From positions 62,001-126,000 of the forward strand of contig NZ_LRBG01000007.1 in NCBI RefSeq assembly GCF_001580545.1: a stretch of DNA of 64,000 nt, in the 5' to 3' direction. The position numbers were made by a program, and so were the translations under genes. The notes below the pieces were generated by a model. The model saw only the letters and a program-made list of their open reading frames with translations, searched no databases and had not been told where the DNA came from. The stretch's first letter is position 1, and each line of letters opens with the position of its first letter. The DNA is from Paraburkholderia monticola (lineage in GTDB: Bacteria > Pseudomonadota > Gammaproteobacteria > Burkholderiales > Burkholderiaceae). Shown here piece by piece: positions 25,890 through 33,997 of the stretch.

Positions 25890-26224
25890 GACGATAGGGT
25901 GACGAGCAAGAGAATAATGCTTGAAATTTAGCACCAAAGAGCCTATCGCGCTGCCCCTCAGTAGTTTTAGGCAAATCTTCAAGACGATCAGGTATTCCCC
26001 GAGCGGCACCGGACTCCTAACATGGGAACCCTGCCGGATCGCCTTTTCCCCGCGCGCAGCGTGCGCGGTCATTGGCCGCCATCAGCCGGGAGCTTGCGAC
26101 CGGCGGCCATCGACGCTAGCGCGCCGATTCCGGTTCATGCCGCGGCACGCCGCATCCGCAACCCGTGTTGCGCATCGCCGGCGCGTCGCCTGTTGCGCCA
26201 TCACCCTCTTTGCTGGAGCTACCC
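25890..26224. other. Divergent intergenic region, AraC regulator / alcohol dehydrogenase
   Basis: 335 bases with no credible gene. The half near the AraC start is AT-richer and probably contains the promoters; the half near the dehydrogenase is GC-rich. I see no long palindrome. GGAGCT before 26225 is the ribosome site of the dehydrogenase. Confidence 0.5.
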
Positions 26225-27277
26225 ATGAGCACGACTTATGCCTATGCAGCGACGGACGCCACCGCGCCGCTCGCCCCGTTCGAAATCCAGCGCCGCGCGC
26301 CGCGTGCCCATGACGTGCAGATGGAAGTGCTGTTCTGCGGCGTGTGCCATTCCGACCTGCATCAGGTCCGCAACGAATGGAAGAACACGATTTATCCGGT
26401 GGTACCGGGCCACGAGATCGTGGGCCGCGTGACCGCGGTTGGCCCGAACGTGACGAAGTACAAGGTCGGCGAGCTCGTCGCGGTCGGCTGCCTGGTGGAT
26501 TCGTGCCGCACCTGCGCGAGCTGCGCGGAAGGTCTCGAGCAGTATTGCGAGAACGGTTGGGTGGGCACGTATAACGGTGTCGATCGCGTCGACGGACAGG
26601 TCACGTACGGTGGCTATTCGACGCAACTGGTCGTCGACGAGGCCTTCACGCTGCGCGTGCCGCAGAATCTCGACCCCGCGGGTGTTGCGCCGCTGCTGTG
26701 CGCGGGCATCACAACGTATTCGCCGCTGCGCACCTGGGGCGTGGGTCCGGGCAAGAAGGTCGGGATCGTCGGCCTCGGTGGTCTCGGCCATATGGGCGTG
26801 AAGCTGGCACGGGCGATGGGCGCGCATGTCGTGCTGTTTACGACGTCGCCGTCGAAGATCGAGGATGCGAAGCGGCTTGGCGCGCATGAAGTCGTGATTT
26901 CGAAGAATCCGCAGGAGATGGAAGCGCATGTGAATAGCTTCGATTTCATTCTCAATACCGTGGCTGCGCAGCATGATCTGAATCCGTTTTTGAATCTGCT
27001 CAAGCGGGATGCGACGATGACGCTGGTGGGGGCGCCGGAGCATGATCATCCGTCGCCGCAGGTGTTCAATCTGATTTTCAAGCGGCGGCGCCTGGCTGGG
27101 TCACTGATTGGCGGTATCGCCGAGACGCAGGAGATGCTCGATTTTTGCGGTGAGCATGGGATTACTTCTGATATTGAAATGATTCCGATGCAGAAGATTA
27201 ATGAGGCGTATGAGAGGATGCTCAAGAGCGATGTGAAGTATCGGTTTGTGGTTGATATGGATTCGTTGAGGAAATAA
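26225..27277 (+). CDS. Zinc-dependent alcohol dehydrogenase / aldehyde reductase (YahK/CAD-like)
   Basis: A 350-aa medium-chain dehydrogenase. CGVCHSDLH provides the catalytic zinc Cys and the H-bonding Ser-Asp. GHEIVGRV carries the zinc His-Glu. Four Cys in CLVDSCRTCASCAEGLEQYC hold the structural zinc. GLGGLGHMGVKLA binds the cofactor. The sequence most resembles the cinnamyl-alcohol/YahK branch, NADPH-linked reductases of broad aldehyde range. The divergent AraC_N regulator supports an inducible aldehyde-detoxification role. Codon use drifts to more A/T in the last ~150 codons, towards the repeat element beyond. Confidence 0.9.
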   Translation: MSTTYAYAATDATAPLAPFEIQRRAPRAHDVQMEVLFCGVCHSDLHQVRNEWKNTIYPVVPGHEIVGRVTAVGPNVTKYKVGELVAVGCLVDSCRTCASCAEGLEQYCENGWVGTYNGVDRVDGQVTYGGYSTQLVVDEAFTLRVPQNLDPAGVAPLLCAGITTYSPLRTWGVGPGKKVGIVGLGGLGHMGVKLARAMGAHVVLFTTSPSKIEDAKRLGAHEVVISKNPQEMEAHVNSFDFILNTVAAQHDLNPFLNLLKRDATMTLVGAPEHDHPSPQVFNLIFKRRRLAGSLIGGIAETQEMLDFCGEHGITSDIEMIPMQKINEAYERMLKSDVKYRFVVDMDSLRK

Positions 27278-27379
27278 TTTGGAGTTTTTGGCCGCGCAGC
27301 GGGTGGGGGTTTTTGCCGCCTGCGGCGCGGGGTTCTGTTTGTTGTTGTTTTTTTGCTTGTGGTTTTGTCGCTGTTTTTG

Positions 27380-27957
27380 CGGTGTTGGCCTTTCCTTGAT
27401 TTCTTGTCGGTCTATTGGCGTTGCCCCTGTGCGGGGCGGCACCTACTTTCTTTGCTGCTGCAAAGAAAGTAGGCAAAGAAGACAGCTTTAAACCGCTAAC
27501 TCTTAAGCGGGTCCCTTGGTTAATTGCGGGTAGTGGTGCATCTGGAATCTGTGTTCTCGCACACTCCGCATTAGTGACAAGGCAGTCATACCTCCGGCGG
27601 CGCTACGCGCGCCGAAACCCCGGTCACACCATCGGTCTTCTCGGCGCATCGCCGAGGCGAAGCCGATGGCACCCACTAACACAAGAAAATACGGCTGGTT
27701 TCCCCTGCATACCCGTCCGCGACGCACGTAGTGCGGAGCGGGTGCGGATGACGGCTTTGTCACTGCCGCGGAGTGTGCGGGAGCACGGATTCCAGATGCA
27801 CCACTGCCGTTTGCGAGGCACGGTGCCCACTTAAGAATTAGCGGTTTAAAGCTGTCTTCTTTGCCTACTTTCTTTGCAGCAGCAAAGAAAGTAGGTGCCG
27901 CCCCGCATAGGGGCAACGCTAATAGACCGACAAGAACACAAGGAAAGGCCAACACCG
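27380..27957. repeat. Long imperfect inverted repeat with nested perfect hairpins (Burkholderia-type intergenic element)
   Basis: The ~578-bp stretch is a large inverted repeat. The left arm from 27380 and the right arm to 27957 pair base for base over at least the outer ~100 positions with few mismatches. Similarity continues inward past GTGGTGCATCTGGAATC to about 27590 on the left and 27755 on the right. Each arm contains a perfect 14-bp stem with a 4-base loop (CCTACTTTCTTTGC at 27442-27455 and 27864-27877). Open frames exist on both strands but mirror each other, as expected of a palindromic repeat and not of genes. I recognise the hairpin sequence as one that recurs between genes in Burkholderia-group genomes. 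It ends 57 bases before the LysR gene. Confidence 0.85.
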
Positions 27958-28014
27958 TAAGAACAACGATCAACCGCCGCAGGCAAAAAAAAGAAACCCA
28001 TTTGGAGCACAAAA

Positions 28015-28971
28015 GTGATCGACAGAATAACGGCAATGCGCACCTTCATCCGAATTGTAGACACCAACAGCTTCACCCGCGCAGCGGAATCATTGAACAT
28101 CCCACGCGCAACAGCAACGACGATCGTCCAGAACCTGGAAGCCCTGCTGGGCACAGCATTACTAGTCCGCACAACGCGCCGCCTCAGCATCACCCCAGAA
28201 GGCGCAGCCTACTACGACCGCTGCGCGCAAATCCTCGCCGACATCGACGAAATGGAAACCAGCATCCGCAATTCGACCGACAATCTGACCGGCCGCCTAC
28301 GCATCGAAATGCCCAGCGCGGTAGCAAGCTCCATCGTGCTCCCGTCGCTAGACGACTTCCACACCCGTTACCCGAACCTCGATCTCGCGATCGGTGTCAG
28401 CAACCGCACCGTCGATATGGTCTCCGAAGCAATCGACTGCAGCATCCAGCTCGGTGAATTGCCCGACTCCAATCTCGTCGCGCGGCAATTGGGCACGCTC
28501 GAGCAGGTGACCTGCGCGAGTCCAGCCTATCTGGACCGCTACGGCACGCCCGCCGATCTCGACCAGTTGCGCGCACACGTCGCGGTCAACTGCGTGTCGC
28601 CCCATAGCGGCCGCGAATGCGACTTCGATTTCGAAGTGGATGGCGAAGCGCGCAAGGTCAAACTCAACGGCTTCGTGCAGGTCAGCGACGAACAGGCATA
28701 CCTGACCTGCGGACTGCAAGGCCTCGGCATGATCCAGCCCGCGCGGATCGCCGCGCAGCCGTTCCTCGATTCGGGGCTGCTGTGTGAAGTGCTGCCGCAA
28801 TGGAAGCCCGTGCCGATGCCGGTCTCGGTCGCGTATGTGAAGAACCGTCGCGTGTCGCCGCGCGTGCGTGCGTTCGTCGACTGGCTCGCGGAGCTGTTCG
28901 AGAACGCCGGCCATGTCGAGCAGGATCTGTCGCGCGTGCATCAGCTGCTGCGTGGCCTGCATCCCGCGTAA
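28015..28971 (+). CDS. LysR family transcriptional regulator
   Basis: A 318-aa protein. An N-terminal winged HTH (residues ~1-60) includes SFTRAAESLNIPRATATTIVQNLE and RRLSITPEG. It is followed by a LysR substrate-binding domain (residues ~90-300), with GLQGLGMIQPARIA a typical late segment. It starts with GTG at 28015; GGAG lies about 8 bases ahead. Its promoter must lie in or directly next to the inverted repeat. The neighbour after it is convergent, so the target is unclear. Confidence 0.92.
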   Translation: MIDRITAMRTFIRIVDTNSFTRAAESLNIPRATATTIVQNLEALLGTALLVRTTRRLSITPEGAAYYDRCAQILADIDEMETSIRNSTDNLTGRLRIEMPSAVASSIVLPSLDDFHTRYPNLDLAIGVSNRTVDMVSEAIDCSIQLGELPDSNLVARQLGTLEQVTCASPAYLDRYGTPADLDQLRAHVAVNCVSPHSGRECDFDFEVDGEARKVKLNGFVQVSDEQAYLTCGLQGLGMIQPARIAAQPFLDSGLLCEVLPQWKPVPMPVSVAYVKNRRVSPRVRAFVDWLAELFENAGHVEQDLSRVHQLLRGLHPA

Positions 28972-29001
28972 CACGGGTGTGGGCGCGCGGCGCTCGCGCG
29001 T

Positions 29002-30150
29002 TCATGGGTCCTGCGACCGCACCGGCACCGGTCGCGTCAACAGATCGACATAGAAATCAAAAAACGCCGGATTATCAAATCGTTTGACGACCGTCATCTT
29101 CTGCAATCCCGGCGGCGGCGAACTCGTGTAGCCCCTTGCCTTGCCATCGTTGGCGCCGAAGCCCGTATCCACGTCCACCCACTCCTCGACGGTCTGCGTC
29201 GCGAACGACGGATGCATCAGATACGCAAGCGTCAGCGTGTCCCAGATGTTCGTCGTGTAGTTCGGATTGGTCTCGAAGCCGTTCTTGCCGTCGTAACCAT
29301 AGCCGTTCAGCGTCTTGAACAGTTGCGTGATGATGGTCTGCTTCGCCGGATCATGCGCGACGCGATCGTAAAGCGCCTTGTCCATTTGCACGGTATCGGT
29401 CACGTCGAGCGGAATCACCGTCTGTTTGATCGGCAGACGCAGCACCGCTTTCGCCGCTTTGGGATCGAACCACCAGTTGAACTCGGCGGTTCGCGTGGTA
29501 TTGCCAGGCACGTCGATCGCGCCGCCCATATAGATGATCTGTTTGATCAGCGGCACGATCTCGGGATGTTCGCGCGTGGCCAACGCGATGTTGGTCAGCG
29601 GCCCGATCGCCAGAATCGTCACTTCGCCAGGATTGCGCTTCACCGCTTCGGCGATGAAGTCGATCGCGCTCTGACGCTGCACCTTCGTGTGCGTCGCGAA
29701 GCCGTCCGGCGGCGCGACGAGGTCGCGGTCCGATTTCGGCTCGGGCTTGCTCCACGCGCCGATATAGCCGTCGCCGCCGGGGAACGCCTTCAGCTCGCGC
29801 TGGACCGTCGTGAAGTCGCGGGACAGTGGGTGATTGGCGCCCGCATACACGCCGATCTGTTTTTCAACGCCGAGTCGTTCGACCGATTTCAGCGCGTCGG
29901 CAACACCCTGCCTCAGCCATTGATTGCCCGACACCACGGTAATGCCGAGCACTTTCAACGAACCCTGGGCCTGCAATTGCGCGGCCATCACGCCTAGCTG
30001 ACCGTCGTCGCTGAGCGTGTTGTAGTCGCTGTCGATGATCACCTTTGGCGGATCGGTCCGTGCATTGAGTTCGTCGGCGCCGTAAGCAGGGAGAGTCAGA
30101 GTGGTTGCCACGCTTGCCGCCCAGGTCAATGCCACGAGAATTCGCCTCAT
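29002..30150 (-). CDS. Periplasmic inosine-uridine-type nucleoside hydrolase
   Basis: A 382-aa protein with a cleavable signal peptide (ILVALTWAASVATTLTLPAYGA), so it is exported. It has the nucleoside hydrolase fold: IIDSDYNTLSDDG near the mature start, AIGPLTNIALA, MGGAIDVPGN and EFNWWFDPKAA. The calcium motif is stretched: the usual DxDxGxDD reads DSDYNTLSDD here, and the usual late His-Asp appears as Trp-Asp (NIWDTL), so the substrate may differ. GGGAGGTG before the ATG is a strong ribosome site. It is a single gene, likely for scavenging of nucleosides outside the cytoplasm. Confidence 0.85.
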   Translation of the reverse strand: MRRILVALTWAASVATTLTLPAYGADELNARTDPPKVIIDSDYNTLSDDGQLGVMAAQLQAQGSLKVLGITVVSGNQWLRQGVADALKSVERLGVEKQIGVYAGANHPLSRDFTTVQRELKAFPGGDGYIGAWSKPEPKSDRDLVAPPDGFATHTKVQRQSAIDFIAEAVKRNPGEVTILAIGPLTNIALATREHPEIVPLIKQIIYMGGAIDVPGNTTRTAEFNWWFDPKAAKAVLRLPIKQTVIPLDVTDTVQMDKALYDRVAHDPAKQTIITQLFKTLNGYGYDGKNGFETNPNYTTNIWDTLTLAYLMHPSFATQTVEEWVDVDTGFGANDGKARGYTSSPPPGLQKMTVVKRFDNPAFFDFYVDLLTRPVPVRSQDP

Positions 30151-30239
30151 CGATCTACACCTCCCAGCGAATACAAAAGCGGCTCGCGACGCCTCTGCAA
30201 CGTCACGAGCCGCATCAACAGCATGTTGTCAAAACGTCG

Positions 30240-31724
30240 TTACTGCGATTCTTCCTCCACCCACACCGCATTCTCCCGCGTCATCAACGCGGTCGATGCG
30301 GCCGGCCCGAAGGTGCCCGCCGAATACGAGCGCGGCCGCTCGCCCGACTTCGCCCAGCCGTCGAGAATCGGCTCGGCCCAGGCCCATGCCGCTTCGAGTT
30401 CGTCGCGGCGCATGAAGTGCGTCAGACGTCCGCGGATCACGTCGATCAGCAGTCGCTCATAGGCTTCCGCGCGACGTTCGGTGAACGCCTGCTGCAGGTC
30501 CAGGTTCAGGCTCACCGGCAGCATGTGCATGCCGCTGCCGGGCTCCTTCGCGAGCATCTGCAGCTGGATCGACTCTTCCGGCTGCAACTGGATCACGAGT
30601 CGATTGCCGTAGTTGCGCCCACCGCTCGGGATGATCGAGAACGGCAGCTCGGAGAATTCGATGACGATCTCCGACAGCTTCTTCTGCATCCGCTTGCCGG
30701 TGCGGAGGAAAAACGGCACGTTGGCCCAGCGCCAATTGTTGATACGTGCGCGCAACGCGACGAAGGTTTCGGCGCGGCTGCCCGCCGGCACGTTGTCTTC
30801 CTCGAGGTAGCCCTTGACCGCCTCGCCATCGACCGCGCCGGCCGTGTACTGGCCGCGCACCGTGTCGCGCGCGATGTCCTCGGGGGTCATCGGCCGCAGC
30901 GAGCGCAGCACCTTCAGCTTTTCGTCGCGCACCGCGTCGGGATCGAGCGATACCGGCGGCTCCATCGCGACGATGCACAGCAGTTGCAGCAGGTGGTTCT
31001 GCACCATGTCGCGCAGCGCGCCGGTCTTGTCGTAGAACCCCGCGCGGCTGCCGACGCCGACCGTTTCGGCCACCGTGATCTGCACGCTCTTGATGTACGG
31101 CGCCTGCCACAGCGGCCCGAAAATCGGATTGCCGAAGCGCAGCACCATCAGGTTCTGCACGGTTTCCTTGCCGAGGTAGTGGTCGATCCGGTAGATCTGC
31201 GCTTCCTCGAAATGCTTGCCGACGTCGTTGTTGATCTCCTGCGCGGAGGCCAGATCGTGGCCGAGCGGCTTTTCGAGCACGACGCGCGAATTGGCGTCGA
31301 TGAGCCCGGCCGAGGACAGGTTATCGCAGATGTTCGTAAACAGATCCGGCGACGTCGCCAGATAGAACACGCGACGCACGCCCTCGCGCGACGCTTCCTT
31401 CAGGCTCAGATAGTCCTCGGCCGAATCGACGTTCATCCGCACGTATTCGAACAGCGCGAGGAATTTGTCCCACGCGGTCGCATCGAAGGCCTTCTTGTCG
31501 ATGAAGGGCTTCGCCTTCTCCTCCATGAATTGGCTGATGTATTCGTCGCGCGACCAGGGTTTGCGGCCGATCGTCAGAATGCGGGTTTCCGGCGGCAGGT
31601 TGCAATGCAGATGCGCCATGTAAAGCGCGGGCAGCAGCTTACGGAACGACAGGTCACCGGTACCGCCGAAGATGATCATGTCGAGCGGCAGGTCGGGTGT
31701 GGCGGATGCTTGTTGGGTCGTCAT
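30240..31724 (-). CDS. zwf: Glucose-6-phosphate 1-dehydrogenase
   Basis: A 494-aa NADP-dependent enzyme that oxidises glucose-6-phosphate to 6-phosphogluconolactone, the entry to the Entner-Doudoroff and pentose phosphate routes. Seen here: the N-terminal cofactor motif IIFGGTGDLSFRKLLPAL, the active-site signature RIDHYLGKETVQNLMVLRFGN and the VEKPLGHD-type strand (VVLEKPLGHD). The length fits the family exactly. It stands alone, without pgl or edd nearby. Confidence 0.96.
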   Translation of the reverse strand: MTTQQASATPDLPLDMIIFGGTGDLSFRKLLPALYMAHLHCNLPPETRILTIGRKPWSRDEYISQFMEEKAKPFIDKKAFDATAWDKFLALFEYVRMNVDSAEDYLSLKEASREGVRRVFYLATSPDLFTNICDNLSSAGLIDANSRVVLEKPLGHDLASAQEINNDVGKHFEEAQIYRIDHYLGKETVQNLMVLRFGNPIFGPLWQAPYIKSVQITVAETVGVGSRAGFYDKTGALRDMVQNHLLQLLCIVAMEPPVSLDPDAVRDEKLKVLRSLRPMTPEDIARDTVRGQYTAGAVDGEAVKGYLEEDNVPAGSRAETFVALRARINNWRWANVPFFLRTGKRMQKKLSEIVIEFSELPFSIIPSGGRNYGNRLVIQLQPEESIQLQMLAKEPGSGMHMLPVSLNLDLQQAFTERRAEAYERLLIDVIRGRLTHFMRRDELEAAWAWAEPILDGWAKSGERPRSYSAGTFGPAASTALMTRENAVWVEEESQ

Positions 31725-31921
31725 GGCACGGTCGCAGCGTCTAGGGGGAAGGCGTCGATCAGGAATCGGCGGCCGGCGGACGGGCTACGGCTTTCGTCCG
31801 CGGTGGCGCTTTTTTCCGGCAGACGCCTATGGTGCAACGTTTTGGGATAGTTTGCACGGCAAGATCTGCCGCAGGTTCGCGAAAAGTGCCGACCTTGCGC
31901 GGCAGACGATTGTTTTTACGG

Positions 31922-31945
31922 GATTTTTGCGAGATTTTTGCAAAA
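31922..31945. promoter_or_regulatory. Direct repeat and A/T dyad upstream of zwf
   Basis: GATTTTTGC occurs at 31922-31930 and again at 31933-31941, an 11-base period. It overlaps the palindrome TTTTGCAAAA at 31936-31945. It lies ~200 bases before zwf and directly after the end of the upstream gene. It could be an upstream regulator site; no known motif is recognised. Confidence 0.3.
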
Positions 31946-31959
31946 CGGGCCGATGCCGG

Positions 31960-32892
31960 TCAGCCGCGCTCCAACGCGGCGCGCGCGACCCGGCAGGCGG
32001 CCAGATCCCACGCCGCGCAGCCGACGCTCTTGAACACCACCGGCCCCGTGGGCGCCGGCTGCGTCTGATCGAGCACCGCGGCGATGCCGCCGACCCGCGC
32101 CCAGTCGACGCCCGCCTGAATGAAATCGCCGGCCTCGTGCCGGGCGCCCGCCGGATCGTCGACGAACAGCGCGCTGCCGGCGAGCGTGGTCGCGCCGATC
32201 TCGACCATCTGCGGCGTGAACGCGCCGACGCCGATCACGAGTCGCCCGGCACGGGCCATCTCGTCATAGACCGGCTGTTTGCTCGTGGTCAAGGCGATCA
32301 CGACGTCGACCGATGCGGGAATCGTCGTGCCCGCCTCCGTGAGCGGGCGCAACTCGCGCACCTTGTCGCGCTGCGCCGCGCAGAATGCCTCGGCGCGCGC
32401 GGGCGCGCTGCCCTTGACCCACACTCGCGCGTCGGGATACAGCTCGCCGATCGCTTCCAGATGATTGAGTGCCTGCATGCCGGTGCCGATCAGCAGGAAT
32501 TCGTGGGGCGCGCGCTGAGCAAACGTCGCGATGCCGAGCATCGACATCGCCGCGGTCCGGCGGCCCGTCACGGTCGGGCCGTCGAGGACGAATAGCGTCT
32601 CGCCGGTGTCGGCATCGAAGGCCATCACCTGACCGTGGATCGTCGGCAGATTGCGCGCGCCGTTGCTCGCGCACACGTTGACGAGCTTGTGGATCGCGAG
32701 ATCGGACGCGGTGGCGGGCATCGACAGCATGATGCCGCCAGCGTTCAGCGGCACGACGAGCCGCTCGGGGCTCACGATGCGCTCATGCGCGTAATCGATG
32801 CTTGCGCGCCGCAACGCGTCGACAAGCGCTGCGTAGGGCATCAGCCGCGCGGTGGCGGCGGCGTCGAAGATCTGCGTGGTCGGGCGGGTCAT
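31960..32892 (-). CDS. Ornithine cyclodeaminase/mu-crystallin family, probable pyrroline-2-carboxylate reductase
   Basis: A 310-aa NAD(P)-dependent enzyme of PF02423. KLVNVCASNGARNLPTIHGQV, DGPTVTGRRTAAMS and the Rossmann segment LLIGTGMQALNHLEAI are the family landmarks. Members reduce cyclic ketimines such as delta1-pyrroline-2-carboxylate (LhpI type, from hydroxyproline or D-proline) or deaminate ornithine. A FAD amino-acid oxidoreductase 1.1 kb upstream on the same strand favours the ketimine reductase role. The assignment between sub-families is by impression only. Confidence 0.8.
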   Translation of the reverse strand: MTRPTTQIFDAAATARLMPYAALVDALRRASIDYAHERIVSPERLVVPLNAGGIMLSMPATASDLAIHKLVNVCASNGARNLPTIHGQVMAFDADTGETLFVLDGPTVTGRRTAAMSMLGIATFAQRAPHEFLLIGTGMQALNHLEAIGELYPDARVWVKGSAPARAEAFCAAQRDKVRELRPLTEAGTTIPASVDVVIALTTSKQPVYDEMARAGRLVIGVGAFTPQMVEIGATTLAGSALFVDDPAGARHEAGDFIQAGVDWARVGGIAAVLDQTQPAPTGPVVFKSVGCAAWDLAACRVARAALERG

Positions 32893-32976
32893 AGGCGGAA
32901 CGGTCCAATGCAGGATGGAGTGAGCATGACGTCACCGTAACCGAGCGCAAAAGAATTGGCCAGTCGGGCGACCGCT

Positions 32977-33258
32977 TTACGGGCCGCCGTTCTTGCCGCC
33001 GTTGCTGGTGCCGTTGTTGCCACCGTTCTTGCCGTTCTTGCCGTTCTTGAACATCGCCCGACACGCCGGGCTCAGTTCGTCGATGTGTCGCTTCATGCAG
33101 GCGGTGATCTTTTCTTCGTTCGGGATCTCCCCGGCGCAGAAATGGATCGCGTCGCCGCGGCACGCGTGGGTCTGTTCGTCGCGGCTCGCGGCCCGCGCGG
33201 CAGCGGAACCGCCAAGCACGACAAGGCTGGCGGCAAGAAGACAGAAGCTTCGGTTCAT
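32977..33258 (-). CDS. Small secreted Cys-rich protein
   Basis: A 93-aa exported protein. A signal peptide (SFCLLAASLVVLGGSAAARA) is followed by a compact domain with four Cys, spaced HACRGDAIHFCAGE and ITACMKRHIDELSPACRAMF, which resembles single cysteine-rich (GLG1-type) repeats. The last ~20 residues are a Gly/Asn/Lys low-complexity tail. The function is unknown; periplasmic copper- or membrane-stress roles have been proposed for relatives. GGTGG lies 7 bases ahead of the ATG. Confidence 0.75.
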   Translation of the reverse strand: MNRSFCLLAASLVVLGGSAAARAASRDEQTHACRGDAIHFCAGEIPNEEKITACMKRHIDELSPACRAMFKNGKNGKNGGNNGTSNGGKNGGP

Positions 33259-33332
33259 AGGAGATCCACCAGGTCGAACGTCATAGCAACCGCTTTAGCA
33301 GGAAACAGACCTCGCCCCTAATGCGCGATGCG

Positions 33333-33965
33333 CTAGAACGTGCCGCGACTGAGCGTCATCCCCCGCCCCGCATAGAAACGCGACATCGTCGCGAACGGCA
33401 GGTACACGTCGGCCTGATGCGGCACGACGCCCGACGGGTTGTGAAACCACACGCCCTCGCGATCGCGGCCGTGCAGCAGGATCAGATGACCGCCTCGCTG
33501 CTGGTTCGGCCGCTCGGGATAGCGGATCTCCGGACTCACCGACACGATCGCGAGCGTATCGGCGTCAAGGCGCGCCGCGATCTCTTCGAGCGAGACCTGC
33601 GGCAGCACGTCGATAGCCAGGCCGAATGCGGTGCCCGCCCAGTCGGCGAACGGCCGGTAGATCAGACCGTCGACGCCGCCATCGTCGCGCAGCCGGTACA
33701 CGCCGTGCCGCAGCGCGTCGTCGAGCAAGGCCGCACGCGGTGCATGTTCGATGCGCCAGTAGTCGAGCGCCGATTCGAGGCAGGTGAGCCCGCACAGACG
33801 TTGCGCCCAGAAACGATAGCGCTCGGGGTCGGCGAAACCGCTGCGCTGCCAGTGCGGATCGTCGCACGGGTCGCGCTGCTGTTCGACGATGTCGCGCACC
33901 CACTCGGGGCTGCCCCATTGTGTGTAGTACGGGACGTCGGCGTGGCGCAGAGCGGGTTCGTTCAT
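33333..33965 (-). CDS. C39-like (papain-fold) cysteine peptidase family protein
   Basis: A 210-aa protein without signal peptide or membrane span. The pattern of a C39-type domain is visible: an opening VPYYTQWGS strand, Q55 and C58 in WAQRLCGLTCLESAL (C58 the likely nucleophile), a His in GGHLILLHGRD and Asn/Asp in FHNPSG. Such stand-alone domains are often peptidases or transferases of unknown substrate. It lies 32 bases after the start-distal end of the upstream FAD oxidoreductase gene, so the two are probably one transcript. Confidence 0.75.
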   Translation of the reverse strand: MNEPALRHADVPYYTQWGSPEWVRDIVEQQRDPCDDPHWQRSGFADPERYRFWAQRLCGLTCLESALDYWRIEHAPRAALLDDALRHGVYRLRDDGGVDGLIYRPFADWAGTAFGLAIDVLPQVSLEEIAARLDADTLAIVSVSPEIRYPERPNQQRGGHLILLHGRDREGVWFHNPSGVVPHQADVYLPFATMSRFYAGRGMTLSRGTF

Positions 33966-33997
33966 CGGTGGTACCGGTTATGGGGTGTTGGACAGGA

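Noticed and set aside
27415..28036. Two opposite-strand open frames of about 140-180 codons beginning MALPLCGA or similar
   Set aside because: They are mirror translations of the inverted repeat, share the same hairpin-encoded peptide and have no ribosome sites or family features.
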